A DNA stretch of 64,000 bases, taken from Robiginitomaculum sp. Lineage in GTDB: Bacteria > Pseudomonadota > Alphaproteobacteria > Caulobacterales > Maricaulaceae. This document shows positions 8,629 through 20,356 of the stretch, one piece after another. The translations under genes and the position numbers were made by a program. The stretch lies in assembly GCA_030949705.1 (NCBI GenBank), contig JAUZSF010000005.1, positions 62,001-126,000 of the forward strand, written 5' to 3'. Numbering within the stretch: the stretch's first letter is position 1; each line of letters starts with the position of its first letter. The notes under the pieces were generated by a model. That model was given only the letters and a program-made list of their open reading frames with translations, searched no databases and was not told where the DNA came from.

Positions 8629-9015
8629 TGCTCTGCCCCGTTTCCCTCTATTTTCCTAGTGTACTTCGTTTTTCACTTTAAACAACTGCGAACCATATCA
8701 AAGAAAAACATGTTCACAAAAAAGTGGATGTGTTTACCCGCAGCCCATTCCCATCCCTATTTGCAATGCAATTATGAATGTGACCAGGGCATACCCCATA
8801 AACGCGACAAATTCACAAACGGGTCGCCCGGTTGCTAATTTTATAGCCTAGCGGAGGAAGTGCGCTCAATGTGCACCAAATTTCGTCTCATGGTGCCTAA
8901 ATTTTAGGCATTTGTACGCCTTTGCTGCTGATCTTTCTCCATGCCTTGCTCTGAGACACGCTTTTTGTTGCGCTGCATCAATCTTGCAACAACCCTTATA
9001 TTTTTCAGGTGCCCC
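8629..9015. other. Divergent intergenic region tetR / ammonium transporter
   Basis: About 390 bases without a convincing gene. The tetR-proximal half is AT-rich. The transporter-proximal half contains one perfect palindrome (8894-8910, listed separately) and a second T-rich stretch just before the transporter start. A sigma-54 -24/-12 element, often found before ammonium transporters, was sought and not found with correct spacing. Confidence 0.5.
8894..8910. promoter_or_regulatory. Perfect palindrome upstream of the ammonium transporter
   Basis: TGCCTAAA-T-TTTAGGCA is a perfect dyad with 8-base arms, 106 bases before the proposed transporter start and about 270 bases from tetR. Its size and symmetry fit a dimeric regulator operator. 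It is not followed by a T-run on either strand sufficient for a terminator. The protein that binds it is unknown. Confidence 0.45.
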
Positions 9016-10320
9016 ATGTTCATATTGCAAACTGTTACCAACACCCCCGACCTTACTGCCCGACTGGCAGATCTGGAAAAACAATTGGCCGGCATCCAGC
9101 AAACCTCTGCTTTTGTGGACAACACCTATCTGTTTCTCATTTCGGGTATGGTGGTGATGTTCATGGCGGCCGGGTTCTGCATGCTGGAAACCGGACTGGT
9201 ACGACAGAAAAATGCCGCCACCATCGCGCTGAAAAATGTCTCGATTTATGCCCTGGCGGGACTGGCTTATTACATTGTCGGTTATCGCCTGATGTATGAT
9301 GGGGTTGATGGTGGCTTTTTCGGGCATTTTGCCCTGTGGAGCCCGGGCAAGCCTGATGGCGAAAGCTATTCCTCTTCATCGGACTGGTTTTTCCAGATGG
9401 CCTTCGTTGCCACCGCCGCGTCGGTAGTGTCCGGTACGCTGGCTGAACGGATCAAGCTGTGGCCGTTTTTGTTTTTCAGCATCATATTATGCGCCATTTT
9501 TTACCCCATTACCGGTTCCTGGGTCTGGGGCAGTGGCTGGCTCTCTACCTTGCATTTTTCCGACTTTGCCGGCTCGACCCTGGTGCACTCCGTGGGGGGC
9601 TGGGCGGCCCTGACCGGGGCGGTCCTGCTGGGAGCACGCAAAGGCAAATACCCGGGCGGCAAAGCGGTTTCGCCCATGCCGGGCTCTAACCTGCCCTTGG
9701 CGGCACTGGGCACCTTTATTTTGTGGTTTGGCTGGTTTGGCTTTAATGGTGGATCACAATTGGCCGCCGGCACCATTGCCGACATTGATGCCGTGGCCAA
9801 AATCTTTGTTAATACCAATGCCGCCGCCGCCGCCGGGTTGGTGATGGCGCTGGTTCTGACCCAGATCATCTACAAAAAGGCCGATCTGACCCTGGTGCTG
9901 AACGGTGCCATTGGTGGCCTGGTTTCCATCACCGCCGAACCGCTGGCACCGGCGGTCTGGCAGGCCATCGCCATTGGCGCGGTGGGCGGCATAATTGTGG
10001 TGCTGGCGGTACCCTTGCTGGACCGTCTCAAAATTGATGATGTGGTCGGGGCCATACCGGCGCACCTGTTTTGCGGCATATGGGGCACGTTGATTGTGGC
10101 CTGGACCAATCAGGCCGATGGCACCAGCTGGGTCCAGCAATTGAGCGTACAGGCGCTGGGCGTGGTGACCATTGGTGCGTTCACGGTGGTTGCCAGCAGT
10201 GCGCTCTGGTTGATCCTGAAAACCTCCATAGGCATACGGTGCACCGATGAAGAAGAGTTTATCGGGCTGGACAAGGCCGAGCTGGGTCTGGAGGCCTATC
10301 CGGAATTTGCTCAAGGGTAG
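9016..10320 (+). CDS. amtB: Ammonium transporter (Amt family)
   Basis: Amt proteins are trimeric inner-membrane channels for ammonium. From ATG 9016 (weak CAGGTG site upstream) the product has 434 residues with about 11 membrane spans. Family residues are visible: DFAGSTLVHSVGG (equivalents of D160 and H168 of E. coli AmtB) and PAHLFCGIWGT (H318 equivalent), giving the twin-histidine pore. A short helical segment (residues 10-30, ARLADLEKQLAGIQQ) precedes the first span, and the C-terminus ends in the acidic DEEEFIGLDKAELG region that contacts GlnK in homologues. No glnK gene lies next to it here. An in-frame ATG exists 75 bases further upstream but would add a Cys-rich, unsupported leader. 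Confidence 0.92.
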   Translation: MFILQTVTNTPDLTARLADLEKQLAGIQQTSAFVDNTYLFLISGMVVMFMAAGFCMLETGLVRQKNAATIALKNVSIYALAGLAYYIVGYRLMYDGVDGGFFGHFALWSPGKPDGESYSSSSDWFFQMAFVATAASVVSGTLAERIKLWPFLFFSIILCAIFYPITGSWVWGSGWLSTLHFSDFAGSTLVHSVGGWAALTGAVLLGARKGKYPGGKAVSPMPGSNLPLAALGTFILWFGWFGFNGGSQLAAGTIADIDAVAKIFVNTNAAAAAGLVMALVLTQIIYKKADLTLVLNGAIGGLVSITAEPLAPAVWQAIAIGAVGGIIVVLAVPLLDRLKIDDVVGAIPAHLFCGIWGTLIVAWTNQADGTSWVQQLSVQALGVVTIGAFTVVASSALWLILKTSIGIRCTDEEEFIGLDKAELGLEAYPEFAQG

Positions 10321-10342
10321 TTTGGTACGAGGATAGTTAATG

Positions 10343-10373
10343 GGCGTTAACCCCTTGCTTGCACTTTAACGCC
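10343..10373. promoter_or_regulatory. Hairpin between the ammonium transporter and ftsK
   Basis: GGCGTTAA (10343-10350) and TTAACGCC (10366-10373) are exact inverted repeats separated by 15 bases, just after the transporter stop. There is no T-run behind it, so it is a weak or factor-dependent terminator, or an operator for ftsK. Confidence 0.35.
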
Positions 10374-10422
10374 ATAATACCCGCCGGATTTCCGCACAAA
10401 ACCGTGGAGGACTGGCGGCAGG

Positions 10423-12756
10423 ATGAGCGATCAGACATTTGATAATGGTGCGTTTGAACACGGCCCCGTCGGCCAGTTCATGCGCGCTACCGTGGGTCGC
10501 CTGACCGGCCTGGCTCTTCTGGGGGCGGGGGTATTTGTTTTCCTCTCGGTGCTGACCCATGCGCCCATGGACCCCAGCCTGAACAGTGCCGCCGATGGTC
10601 CGGCGCATAACGTAGCCGGGCTGGCCGGAGCCTATGTTTCTGATCTGTTGATGCAAAGTATTGGCTGGGGCGCCTATGGGCTGGCCCTTGGCCTCAGCGC
10701 CTGGGGCATCATGCTGATCAGTCACCCCCTGCGGCACGTATTGATGACCTGGCCCAGAATTACCAGCCTGATCATTGGCGCCGGCCTGCTCAGCTTTGCC
10801 AGCGCGGCCTTGCCCATTCCGGCCGTTTGGCCCTTTGCCACCGGACTGGGCGGCGTGTTGGCCGACACGTTCTACTTACCGCTGACCGGCCCAGGCTTTC
10901 CCTCCTGGGCCGGGCCTTTGGCCGCCATCTTGGCCTTTGTGCTCTCATTTTTTGCCTTTGCCTTTGCCTTTGGCTTGCGCTTTCGCGATGGCGGGGCCAT
11001 TGTGGATGCTGCCGGCTTGGCGTGGGCAACCTTCCGGGTTGGTCTGGACCGTGCAATCCACGTTTTACAAAGTTTTAGAGGCCAGAACGACCCGGCACCA
11101 ACTACCAGAAAAAGAACCCGCAAAAGTCCCACAAAGACCAGACCGGCACCTAAAAAACGCCCCACCAAAGCCCAGGTTAAAAAGCCCAAAAAAGTGGCCG
11201 TCAGCCGCCGCGAAGCCCGCGAACAGCAACTCAACATGCCCTTTGGGGGCAAAAAGGGGTTTGAATTGCCACGCCTGGACTTGCTGACCCGCCCGGCGGG
11301 CCGGGTGACCAGCATTGATGAAAATGCCTTGCGCCAGAATGCACAATTGCTGGAAACGGTACTCGCGGACTTTGGTATTAAGGGCCAGATTGTTCACGTG
11401 CAACCGGGACCCGTGGTTACCCTTTACGAACTGGAACCGGCACCGGGGCTAAAATCCTCCCGCGTGGTCAGCCTGTCTGATGATATTGCCCGCTCGATGA
11501 GCGCCATTGCCTGCCGGGTGGCGGTGATCCCCGGGCGCAATGTCATTGGTATCGAGCTGCCCAATGCGCGCCGCGATACGGTGTTTTTGCGCTCGCTCAT
11601 GGCCTCGGGGCTTTATGAACGTTCCAAAGCCGATCTGCCCTTGGCGCTGGGCGAAACCATTGGCGGTGAACCGTTTATTGCCGATCTGACCCGCATGCCG
11701 CATTTGCTGGTGGCCGGCACCACGGGGGCGGGCAAATCGGTGGGGATCAATTCGATGATCCTGTCTTTGCTCTATCGGCACGGCCCGGACCAGTGCAAAT
11801 TTATCATGATCGACCCCAAAATGCTGGAGCTGTCGATTTATGACGGCATTCCGCATTTGCTGGCCCCGGTGGTCACCGACCCCAAAAAAGCGGTTACGGC
11901 CCTGCGCTGGACCGTGCGGGAAATGGAATCGCGCTATCAGAAAATGTCAAAGCTGGGCGTACGTAATCTGGCAGGCTTTAATGCCCGCATCGCCGAGGCC
12001 AAGGCCAAGGGTGAGCCATTAAAGCGCACCGTGCAAACCGGCTATGATAAAAAAACCGGTGAACCGGTTTATGAAAGCGAAGATCTGGAGCTGGAGCATT
12101 TACCTTTCATCGTGGTCATTATTGATGAAATGGCCGATCTGATGATGGTGGCCGGCAAGGATATTGAGGCGGCGGTACAGCGGCTGGCACAAATGGCCCG
12201 CGCCGCCGGCATTCATGTGATCATGGCCACCCAGCGCCCGTCGGTGGATGTCATCACCGGCACCATCAAGGCCAATTTCCCCACCCGGATCAGTTTTCAG
12301 GTCACCTCTAAAATCGACAGCCGCACCATTTTGGGTGAACAGGGCGCCGAACAATTGCTGGGCCAGGGCGATATGCTGTTCATGGCCGGCGGCGGACGGG
12401 TACGCCGTCTGCATGGCCCGTTTGTGTCTGATGAAGAAGTGGAAAGCATTGCCAACTTCCTCAAAAAACAGGGAAAACCGGTCTACCTGGAAGACATTAC
12501 CGAAGACACCGGCGAGGATGATACCGATGGTCATGCACTTTTTGGGGCCTCCACCGGGGATGATCTCTTTGACAAGGCCGTGGCCATTATTGCGCGGGAC
12601 CGCAAAGCCTCGACCAGCTATCTGCAACGGCGTTTGCAAATCGGCTATAACCGGGCCGCCACTCTGATTGAACGCCTGGAAGATGAAGGCATAGTCAGCG
12701 CCGCCAACCATGCAGGAAAACGCGAAATCCTGCTGCCTGACCATGCAGACAGGTAA
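10423..12756 (+). CDS. ftsK: DNA translocase FtsK
   Basis: FtsK pumps chromosomal DNA through the closing septum and activates XerCD at dif. The 777-residue protein has an N-terminal membrane domain with about four spans (residues 25-210), a short Lys/Pro/Thr-rich linker (about 225-265), the beta domain, and the motor domain with Walker A GTTGAGKS (K438) and Walker [13 protein letters not shown]. The C-terminal gamma winged helix ([20 protein letters not shown]) reads KOPS in homologues. AGGACTGGCGGCAGG precedes the ATG. The linker is much shorter than in E. coli, as is usual in alphaproteobacteria. Confidence 0.96.
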   Translation: MSDQTFDNGAFEHGPVGQFMRATVGRLTGLALLGAGVFVFLSVLTHAPMDPSLNSAADGPAHNVAGLAGAYVSDLLMQSIGWGAYGLALGLSAWGIMLISHPLRHVLMTWPRITSLIIGAGLLSFASAALPIPAVWPFATGLGGVLADTFYLPLTGPGFPSWAGPLAAILAFVLSFFAFAFAFGLRFRDGGAIVDAAGLAWATFRVGLDRAIHVLQSFRGQNDPAPTTRKRTRKSPTKTRPAPKKRPTKAQVKKPKKVAVSRREAREQQLNMPFGGKKGFELPRLDLLTRPAGRVTSIDENALRQNAQLLETVLADFGIKGQIVHVQPGPVVTLYELEPAPGLKSSRVVSLSDDIARSMSAIACRVAVIPGRNVIGIELPNARRDTVFLRSLMASGLYERSKADLPLALGETIGGEPFIADLTRMPHLLVAGTTGAGKSVGINSMILSLLYRHGPDQCKFIMIDPKMLELSIYDGIPHLLAPVVTDPKKAVTALRWTVREMESRYQKMSKLGVRNLAGFNARIAEAKAKGEPLKRTVQTGYDKKTGEPVYESEDLELEHLPFIVVIIDEMADLMMVAGKDIEAAVQRLAQMARAAGIHVIMATQRPSVDVITGTIKANFPTRISFQVTSKIDSRTILGEQGAEQLLGQGDMLFMAGGGRVRRLHGPFVSDEEVESIANFLKKQGKPVYLEDITEDTGEDDTDGHALFGASTGDDLFDKAVAIIARDRKASTSYLQRRLQIGYNRAATLIERLEDEGIVSAANHAGKREILLPDHADR

Positions 12757-12859
12757 GCCTGCACAGGCTTTTGATGAATGCCCGCTGAACACGCCTGCCC
12801 TTAAATTGCCAGAGTGTCTGTCTATGTCTATGCAGAACACTTAATCGGAATATGACGCT

Positions 12860-13531
12860 ATGAAGTTCTCTGCCCTTGCCCCCGGACTGGCCTTTTTAAT
12901 GCTGAGTGCGTTTTCACCGCCACCGGTGCACAGTCAGGTGAACACCGCCAATGTGACGCCCAGTCAGCATTTTGACAAAGACGACCCACAGACCAAAAAA
13001 CAGGTTGAACGCCTGAACGCGTATGTGCGCTCGATCCGCACCATATCCGGCCGCTTTGTACAAAGCACCGCCAGTGGCAATCAACAAACCGGTACGTTTT
13101 TCTGGAAACGCCCAGATAAGCTGCGCATTGAATATGATACCACACCCTTGCTGATTGTTGCCGATGGCTCGAACATTGCGCAAATCGATAAGGAGCTGGA
13201 AACCATTGACCAGATCCGCATTTCCTGGACGCCTTATAAATTCCTGCTGGCGCGCAAGTTTGACCTGTTAAAGGGTGCCGACCTGATCGGGTTGGAGCGC
13301 ACCGAAAATGCCAGCTTTGTTACTGTCCGCGACAAGGATGGTGAACTGGATGGTGACTTTACGCTGATCTTTGCCGAACCAGAATTAAAATTGTTGGGGT
13401 GGACCTGGAAAAATGCCTTTGATGGTGAGGTTCGGTTTCTGCTACAGGATATTCAAGAAGGAAAAAAACTCAGTTCCAAACTGTTTGTGATCCGCGAAGA
13501 AGAACGCCGACGCGGTGGGCGGCGGCGTTAA
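12860..13531 (+). CDS. lolA: Outer-membrane lipoprotein carrier protein LolA
   Basis: LolA carries lipoproteins across the periplasm from LolCDE to the outer membrane. The 223-residue product has a signal peptide (MKFSALAPGLAFLMLSAFSP, cleaved near VHS-Q) and a LolA-like body: LNAYVRSIRTISGRFVQST, TFFWKRPDKLRIEYDTT and LLIVADGSNI, as in the family's open beta-barrel. The ending ERRRGGRRR is unusually basic. It follows ftsK on the same strand after about 100 bases, the common alphaproteobacterial order ftsK-lolA-xthA. Confidence 0.85.
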   Translation: MKFSALAPGLAFLMLSAFSPPPVHSQVNTANVTPSQHFDKDDPQTKKQVERLNAYVRSIRTISGRFVQSTASGNQQTGTFFWKRPDKLRIEYDTTPLLIVADGSNIAQIDKELETIDQIRISWTPYKFLLARKFDLLKGADLIGLERTENASFVTVRDKDGELDGDFTLIFAEPELKLLGWTWKNAFDGEVRFLLQDIQEGKKLSSKLFVIREEERRRGGRRR

Positions 13532-13633
13532 AATACAGGCACATCAATGTCTGTGAACCGATAAAAGCCGCTCAAACGACTCAACCCATTTAGTGATATT
13601 TATGCCACATGCAAATAGTAACGTAAAATTCAT

Positions 13634-13662
13634 TTGCATTTTTCTCCAATCGTGTCTTTAAT
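13634..13662 (+). promoter_or_regulatory. Candidate promoter of an intergenic small RNA
   Basis: TTGCAT (13634-13639), a 17-base spacer and TTTAAT (13657-13662) form a sigma-70-like promoter inside the lolA-xthA gap. The start would be near 13669, far upstream of xthA, and a strong terminator follows at 13776. Confidence 0.45.
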
Positions 13663-13668
13663 GCACCG

Positions 13669-13814
13669 TAGTGATTGCAACACCGGGCTTTGTTCCGTCC
13701 CCCGTAACGGGTCCCGTAGCAATCTGGCCGTATACGTATCCATCTCGGCCCTGCGCGATAACACGCGCAAACATCGACGCCCGGCCGCCCCCTCTCGGCC
13801 GGGCGTCTTCGTTT
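13669..13814 (+). ncRNA. Candidate small RNA between lolA and xthA
   Basis: The lolA-xthA gap is 367 bases and contains a promoter-like sequence (13634-13662) followed after about 110 bases by a strong intrinsic terminator, defining a transcript of roughly 145 nucleotides without a plausible reading frame. It contains C-rich single-stranded stretches (GTCCCCCGT near 13698 and CCCCCTCT in the terminator loop) that could pair with G-rich ribosome binding sites, a theme of several alphaproteobacterial small RNAs. No known RNA family was recognised. The alternative is that the terminator ends a long lolA 3' UTR. Confidence 0.4.
13776..13814 (+). terminator. Intrinsic terminator
   Basis: GACGCCCGGCCG (13776-13787) pairs perfectly with CGGCCGGGCGTC (13796-13807) around an 8-base loop and is followed by TTCGTTT. 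It lies 91 bases before the xthA start and would end lolA read-through or the candidate small RNA. Confidence 0.75.
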
Positions 13815-13898
13815 ATGCACTTCCTGCTTTGCCCGTCCCGACAGGCTTGCGAGCATCCTCAACCTCCCCCATAACCAAGGTTGGACAGGGAGAATGCC

Positions 13899-14717
13899 GT
13901 GAGCGATTTCAAAATAGCCAGCTGGAATGTCAATTCTGTACGCCTGCGGGCGCCGCAAATTATTGAATTTATTGGCAGTTCCAAACCTGATGTCTTATGT
14001 CTTCAGGAAATCAAATGCCGCAATGGTGAATTCCCGGCCGAGATTTTCGCCCGCGCAGGTTATGAATACCAGATGGTGCGTGGCCAAAAAGGAATGCACG
14101 GTGTGGCCATCGTTTCGCGCCATCCCCTGGACGAACAACCTGACCCTGAATTTTGCGAACACGAACACGCCCGCGCCGCCATGGCCACCATCAAGGGTAT
14201 CGACATTTGTAATGTCTATGTGCCGGCAGGCGGCGATGAGCCGGACGCCAAAACCAATCCAAAATTTGCCCATAAACTGGACTTTCTGGATCGCATGAAG
14301 ACTTTTTTTGCCAAGCGGCAAAAAGAAAACCCCAAAGACAGGCTGATTCTGACCGGGGATTTGAATATCGCGCCCCTGGAATCGGACGTCTGGTCGCACA
14401 AACAATTGCTCAAAGTGGTCAGCCACACCCCGATCGAGGTAGAGGCCCTGAACGCCATACAAAAGGCAGGAAACTTTGCCGATATCGCCCGCGAGCTGAT
14501 CCCGGAGCCAGAGCCGGTATTTACCTGGTGGAGTTATCGTTCAAAGGACTGGACCAAAAACAATCGGGGCCGCCGCCTTGACCACATCTGGGTCAGCCCG
14601 GCCTTGCGCGAAGCGGCCTTGCATCATGGGGTGGCCGGGTTTGAGGCGCACACCCCCTGCCGTTCATGGGAGCGCCCATCAGATCATATTCCGATCACCC
14701 AGATGCTGCGGCTTTAG
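13899..14717 (+). CDS. xthA: Exodeoxyribonuclease III
   Basis: This Mg-dependent AP endonuclease and 3'-5' exonuclease acts in base-excision repair. The GTG at 13899 is preferred because AGGGAGA lies 6 bases upstream; the frame also opens at a TTG at 13881. The 272-residue protein contains ASWNVNSVR, LQEIKC (catalytic Glu), LTGDLNIAP (Asp and Asn) and the terminal SDHIPI (catalytic Asp-His) motifs of the ExoIII family. Its stop overlaps the stop of dapB on the other strand (TTAG at 14714-14717). Confidence 0.94.
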   Translation: MSDFKIASWNVNSVRLRAPQIIEFIGSSKPDVLCLQEIKCRNGEFPAEIFARAGYEYQMVRGQKGMHGVAIVSRHPLDEQPDPEFCEHEHARAAMATIKGIDICNVYVPAGGDEPDAKTNPKFAHKLDFLDRMKTFFAKRQKENPKDRLILTGDLNIAPLESDVWSHKQLLKVVSHTPIEVEALNAIQKAGNFADIARELIPEPEPVFTWWSYRSKDWTKNNRGRRLDHIWVSPALREAALHHGVAGFEAHTPCRSWERPSDHIPITQMLRL

Positions 14718-15518
14718 GAAAGTACATCGTCCATACCATATAGCCCAGCCGGTTTATCAGATAACCAATGGGCGGCATGCAAGGCGCCCCGGGCAAAAAT
14801 ATCGCGGCTTTGGGCCTGATGCGAAAACTGCAGGCGTTCGCCCTGCCCATAAAAATAAACATCATGAATACCAATCACCTCGCCCTGGCGCTGGGCGGTG
14901 ATGATAATTTCACCGGCTTTGGGTGTGGCCGGCAAGGCCGCCCCCACCGACAGGCAAAGCGGGTTTGTATCTTTTGCCCAGCCCTGGGATACTGCCCGGG
15001 CCAGCATTAATGCTGTGCCAGAGGGGGCATCCTTTTTTGGCGCTGTGGTGAATGTCGTGAATGTGCACGCCCCAGGCCTGGCCCAGTCGCGCCGCATTTT
15101 CGCGCACCTGTCGAACCAGCGCGGTTACCCCCAAAGAGAAATTTCCCGTCCGCAACAGCGCGATACGCGCCGCCGCCTCGGATAGAATCTGGTCCTCAGC
15201 CTTATTCCACCCGGTGGTGCCGGTGACCAGTTTTGCCTGGCCATGGCGCGCCAAAAATGTCGCCAGCTTTGCCCCCGCCGCCGGGCTGGAAACATCGATC
15301 ACCACATCACAATCCAAAAGATCTCGGAGATCGGCCGCCGCCAGCAACCCTACAGGCTTAACCCCGGCCAGCACCCCAACGTCCTGACCCTGGGCAGCAC
15401 TGCCTTCACGCACCATAACGGTGCCCAGCGAAAAGCGCGCATCCTCCAGTGCCAGTGCCAGAATGTGCCGCCCCAAACGCCCCGCGCCACCATGTATGCC
15501 AAGAGAAATCGGTGTCAT
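14714..15518 (-). pseudogene. dapB: 4-hydroxy-tetrahydrodipicolinate reductase with one frame break
   Basis: DapB reduces HTPA to tetrahydrodipicolinate in lysine and diaminopimelate synthesis. The N-terminal part (ATG 15518, AGGA site) shows the dinucleotide motif GIHGGAGRLGRHI and GTTGW; the C-terminal part contains KKDAPSGTAL, the substrate-binding signature. The two halves are in different frames. At 15037-15042 the minus strand reads GCC AAAAAA GGATGCCCC; with five A instead of six the protein runs on as HHSAKKDAPSGT, exactly the family sequence. The total length (about 267 residues) is then normal. Since the enzyme is essential in most bacteria, an extra base call is the likeliest cause. 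A true mutation or slippage-dependent expression cannot be excluded. Confidence 0.88.
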
Positions 15519-15625
15519 AAATAATCCTGCCTTCGTCCTTGATCTACACTGCACGCTTGCCCGCGCCAAGGTGCCTTTGTCTTGGCAATTGTAACCGGCA
15601 CCAAGGCACGTTATGGTTCAATAAT

Positions 15626-16279
15626 ATGAGCTTTATACTTCCAGCGTTGTTTTTTGGGGTAGTTGGTGGGTGGCTGACCCTGTCGGGCCTCGGCCATTTG
15701 GGCCGTCTGAAGGCCATGTCAGGCAGTATACGAACGCTCAGTGGGGCATTTCTGGCGACCATCGGGGCCGGATCGGCCCTGTTGGGATTTAATTTTGTTA
15801 CCTATCAACGCCTGACCAATGAACGCCCGGCCGCCCAGATCAGCTTTATACAAACCGCGCCCCAGCATTATACTGCCACCCTGGACATCCCCGGCGAGGA
15901 GCCAAAATCCCTGGCCGTGGCTGGCGATGAATGGCGTCTGGATGCCCGCTTTATCAAATGGCACCCCATTGCCAATATTGGCGGCCTGGATGCCTATTAC
16001 CGCCTGGACCGGTTGACCGGGCGCTTTGCCGATACGGCCCAGGAAATCAGCGAGCCAAGATCGGTCCATGCCTTGAGCGAGAATCCGGGGCTGGATATCT
16101 GGAAACTGGCGCAAGACAAACGCTTTGCAAGGTTGAAGGCGCTGGATGCTTATTATGGCAATTCGGTCTATGCCCCGATGAAAGACGGGGCCGCCTTTGC
16201 GGTCTTTGCCACCCAGAATGGTTTGATTGTTCGCCCCAAAAACGATGCCGCCAAAGAGGCACTATCAGGTTGGGAATAA
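15626..16279 (+). CDS. Membrane-anchored protein of unknown function
   Basis: From ATG 15626 the 217-residue product has two hydrophobic segments (FILPALFFGVVGGWLTLSGL and, after a short basic loop, LSGAFLATIGAGSALLGFNF) and a soluble C-terminal domain of about 160 residues with conserved-looking features: IPGEEPKSLAVAGDEWRLDA, FIKWHPIANIGGLDAYYRLD and ERSVHAL-like segments, ending NGLIVRP. This resembles small conserved alphaproteobacterial proteins often annotated vaguely as efflux-related; no transporter feature is visible. It is divergent from dapB. Confidence 0.65.
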   Translation: MSFILPALFFGVVGGWLTLSGLGHLGRLKAMSGSIRTLSGAFLATIGAGSALLGFNFVTYQRLTNERPAAQISFIQTAPQHYTATLDIPGEEPKSLAVAGDEWRLDARFIKWHPIANIGGLDAYYRLDRLTGRFADTAQEISEPRSVHALSENPGLDIWKLAQDKRFARLKALDAYYGNSVYAPMKDGAAFAVFATQNGLIVRPKNDAAKEALSGWE

Positions 16280-16280
16280 T

Positions 16281-16904
16281 TCAGGCCGCCGGTGGGCGCA
16301 GCATTAACCACATGGGCAGGCCCTTGCCATCCACGTCAAAATCTTCAATCACCTCAAAGCCCCGCCCCCGGTAGAAGGGAAGGTTTTGCGCCTTGGAATT
16401 TTCCAGATAGGCGGGCAGACCGTGCTCATCACAATAGCGCAACATGGGGGCCATTACCCGCTTGCCCAACCCTTGCCCCTGAAAATGTGGATCCACCGCA
16501 ATGGCAAACAGATAAACATGGGCAAAGGGCGGATGTTTTGCATCCAGCCGGGCGTCCAGATCCAGTGTGCGCCGTATGGCCCCAAAGCCGCTATGGCGAA
16601 TGGCCGAAGCGGTCAGCTGCAATGTCGGAAAAAGGGCAAAATCCTTTGATTGATTTGGGTGCAGCCACAAACAGGCCGCTTTATTCTCGCCATCCTCGTG
16701 CAGCAATACGCCGCCGCCCCGGGGCAAATAGATATGACGGGCAAGAAGCGAAAACATCAGCTTTTGCGGCCTGGGCGAGCCAAGGGCCCAGTTCATCACC
16801 GGATCGTCGGCAAAGCCCTTGGCCATGACATCGGCCAACGCCTCTATATCTGCATCGTCACAGGTACAGGGCTTAATATGGAGATCGGACATCGGATCAG
16901 TCAT
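16281..16904 (-). CDS. GNAT-family N-acetyltransferase
   Basis: The 207-residue protein has a GNAT fold signature: LFAIAVDPHFQGQGLGKRVM contains the acetyl-CoA pyrophosphate-binding Q-x-x-G-x-G loop, followed by LPAYLENSKAQNLPFYRGRGFE, the alpha-4/beta-6/7 end of the fold. The N-terminus (DIEALADVMAKGFADDPVMNW) resembles family members of unknown substrate. It is convergent with the membrane protein gene and lies 49 bases downstream of dnaJ on the same strand. Confidence 0.82.
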   Translation of the reverse strand: MTDPMSDLHIKPCTCDDADIEALADVMAKGFADDPVMNWALGSPRPQKLMFSLLARHIYLPRGGGVLLHEDGENKAACLWLHPNQSKDFALFPTLQLTASAIRHSGFGAIRRTLDLDARLDAKHPPFAHVYLFAIAVDPHFQGQGLGKRVMAPMLRYCDEHGLPAYLENSKAQNLPFYRGRGFEVIEDFDVDGKGLPMWLMLRPPAA

Positions 16905-16953
16905 GGGCGCAAGTCTAGCGTCCCTTTAAGCCAAGTCGAGCGATCCGTAAAAT

Positions 16954-18120
16954 TTAATGGGGCCGCTCTTCATCGCCAGTCATTCTATCCCAGAAACTGC
17001 GAGCTTTTTCGAAAAAGCCCTCATGTTCCGGGTGACAACCGGGGCTGGATTCGGGGCAACACTCTTCGCGAAAGGCACTGAGCAATTCTTTTTGACGGGC
17101 ACTCAAATTTCGAGGGGTTTCCACAAACAGTTCGATAATCATGTCGCCACGACCACGCCCCCGCAAATGAGGCATGCCCAACCCGCGCAGGCGCAGCCGT
17201 TTGCCGGTTTGCGCACCGGGAGAAATATTGACCGATTTCTGCCCCCCATCAATGGTGGGCATTTTTATTTCACCGCCCAGCGCCGCCGTGCACATGGGGG
17301 CCGGGGCCCGGCAATACAGGTCGGCACCATCGCGTTCAAAAAGCTCGTGAGGGCGGATGGATACAAAAATATACAGATCGCCCGGCGGGCCGCCCCGGAC
17401 CCCGGCTTCGCCCTCGCCAGCCAGACGAATACGCATGCCGTCTTCTACGCCAGCGGGAATATTGACCGACAATTGCCGGCGTGTGGCCACCGTACCCACG
17501 CCATCACAGGCGGTACAGGGCGTGCGCACGGTCTGCCCCTGTCCGCCACAGGTGCGGCAGGTCTGTTCCATGGTAAAGAGGCCCTGGCGCATGCGAATGC
17601 GGCCAGCTCCCTGGCAGGTGGTACAGGTGTCAATTTCGGTTCCCGGCTCTGCGCCATTACCGTGACAGTGTTCACAGGTCTTGCTGGTCGGTACGGTAAT
17701 CTTTACCTCGCGACCCAAAAAGGCATCCTCAAGATCAATTTCCAGTGGATAACGCAGATCAGATCCACGCCCCGGGCCAGATTGCGCACCACCTCTGGCC
17801 CCAAAAATATCGCCAAAGGCATCGCCAAACACCTGACCAAAAATATCTGAAAAATCAGCCTGCGTTGCGCCATGACCACCGCCGCCATTGCTATCAAAAG
17901 CTGCATGCCCATAACGATCATAGGCAGAGCGTTTTTGCTCATCCGACAAAACGCCATAGGCTTCGCTGATCTCCTTGAATTTCAGCTCGGCTTCAGGGTC
18001 ATCCGGGTTCTGATCCGGATGATATTTCATCGCCAGCTTGCGATAGGCGCTTTTCAGGCCCTTGCCATCGACATTACGCGAAACGCCTAAGCTTTCGTAA
18101 TAACAGGTCTTGGTGCTCAT
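16954..18120 (-). CDS. dnaJ: Molecular chaperone DnaJ
   Basis: DnaJ delivers unfolded proteins to DnaK and stimulates its ATPase. In 388 residues it shows the J domain with the HPD tripeptide ([10 protein letters not shown]), a Gly-rich region (about residues 75-120), four CxxCxGxG zinc motifs starting with CEHCHGNG, and the C-terminal substrate-binding domain ([20 protein letters not shown]). It follows dnaK after 69 bases and presumably shares its heat-shock promoter. Confidence 0.96.
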   Translation of the reverse strand: MSTKTCYYESLGVSRNVDGKGLKSAYRKLAMKYHPDQNPDDPEAELKFKEISEAYGVLSDEQKRSAYDRYGHAAFDSNGGGGHGATQADFSDIFGQVFGDAFGDIFGARGGAQSGPGRGSDLRYPLEIDLEDAFLGREVKITVPTSKTCEHCHGNGAEPGTEIDTCTTCQGAGRIRMRQGLFTMEQTCRTCGGQGQTVRTPCTACDGVGTVATRRQLSVNIPAGVEDGMRIRLAGEGEAGVRGGPPGDLYIFVSIRPHELFERDGADLYCRAPAPMCTAALGGEIKMPTIDGGQKSVNISPGAQTGKRLRLRGLGMPHLRGRGRGDMIIELFVETPRNLSARQKELLSAFREECCPESSPGCHPEHEGFFEKARSFWDRMTGDEERPH

Positions 18121-18189
18121 ACTGGTTTACCGTTGATGATGAAGGCCACGGCAGCGCGCGCCGCCGTGGCCCCCATTATACTTTTGACG

Positions 18190-20115
<1,926 letters not shown>

Positions 20116-20204
20116 TCAGATCGGGTAGCCCGTTTATGGCACCACCCCTGTGTGATCTCCTTGTTTTCATTCTTAATCCATGGCCCGTAAGCCGTTCGTC
20201 ACGG

Positions 20205-20233
20205 ATATGGGAAAAGTTTCGCACAACCGCAAG
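20205..20233 (-). promoter_or_regulatory. Heat-shock (sigma-32-type) promoter of dnaK-dnaJ
   Basis: On the minus strand CTTGCGG (20233-20227), 15 bases, then CCCATAT (20211-20205) match the RpoH consensus of alphaproteobacteria (CTTG, then C-C/T-TATNT). The transcript would begin near 20198, leaving an untranslated leader of about 100 bases before the dnaK ATG. Confidence 0.6.
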
Positions 20234-20356
20234 GGCTGTAAGGCTTATATGGCGGTGGATTATTACTAATTTGTGCAGGAAAAAGTGCGTTTTGGTGGGT
20301 TTTGGCGTGAAAACAGCCAGTTTGCCGCAATGGGATTATAATCTGACCCCTTGCTT

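Noticed and set aside
8880..9015. Sigma-54 promoter before the ammonium transporter
   Set aside because: GCTGCATCAATCTTGCAA resembles -24/-12 but lacks the GG doublet and has a spacing of 11 instead of 12.
15030..15050. Programmed -1 frameshift site in dapB (A AAA AAG)
   Set aside because: The two dapB halves need a +1 shift, while this motif promotes -1. The same homopolymer type also breaks dnaK, which favours a sequence error.
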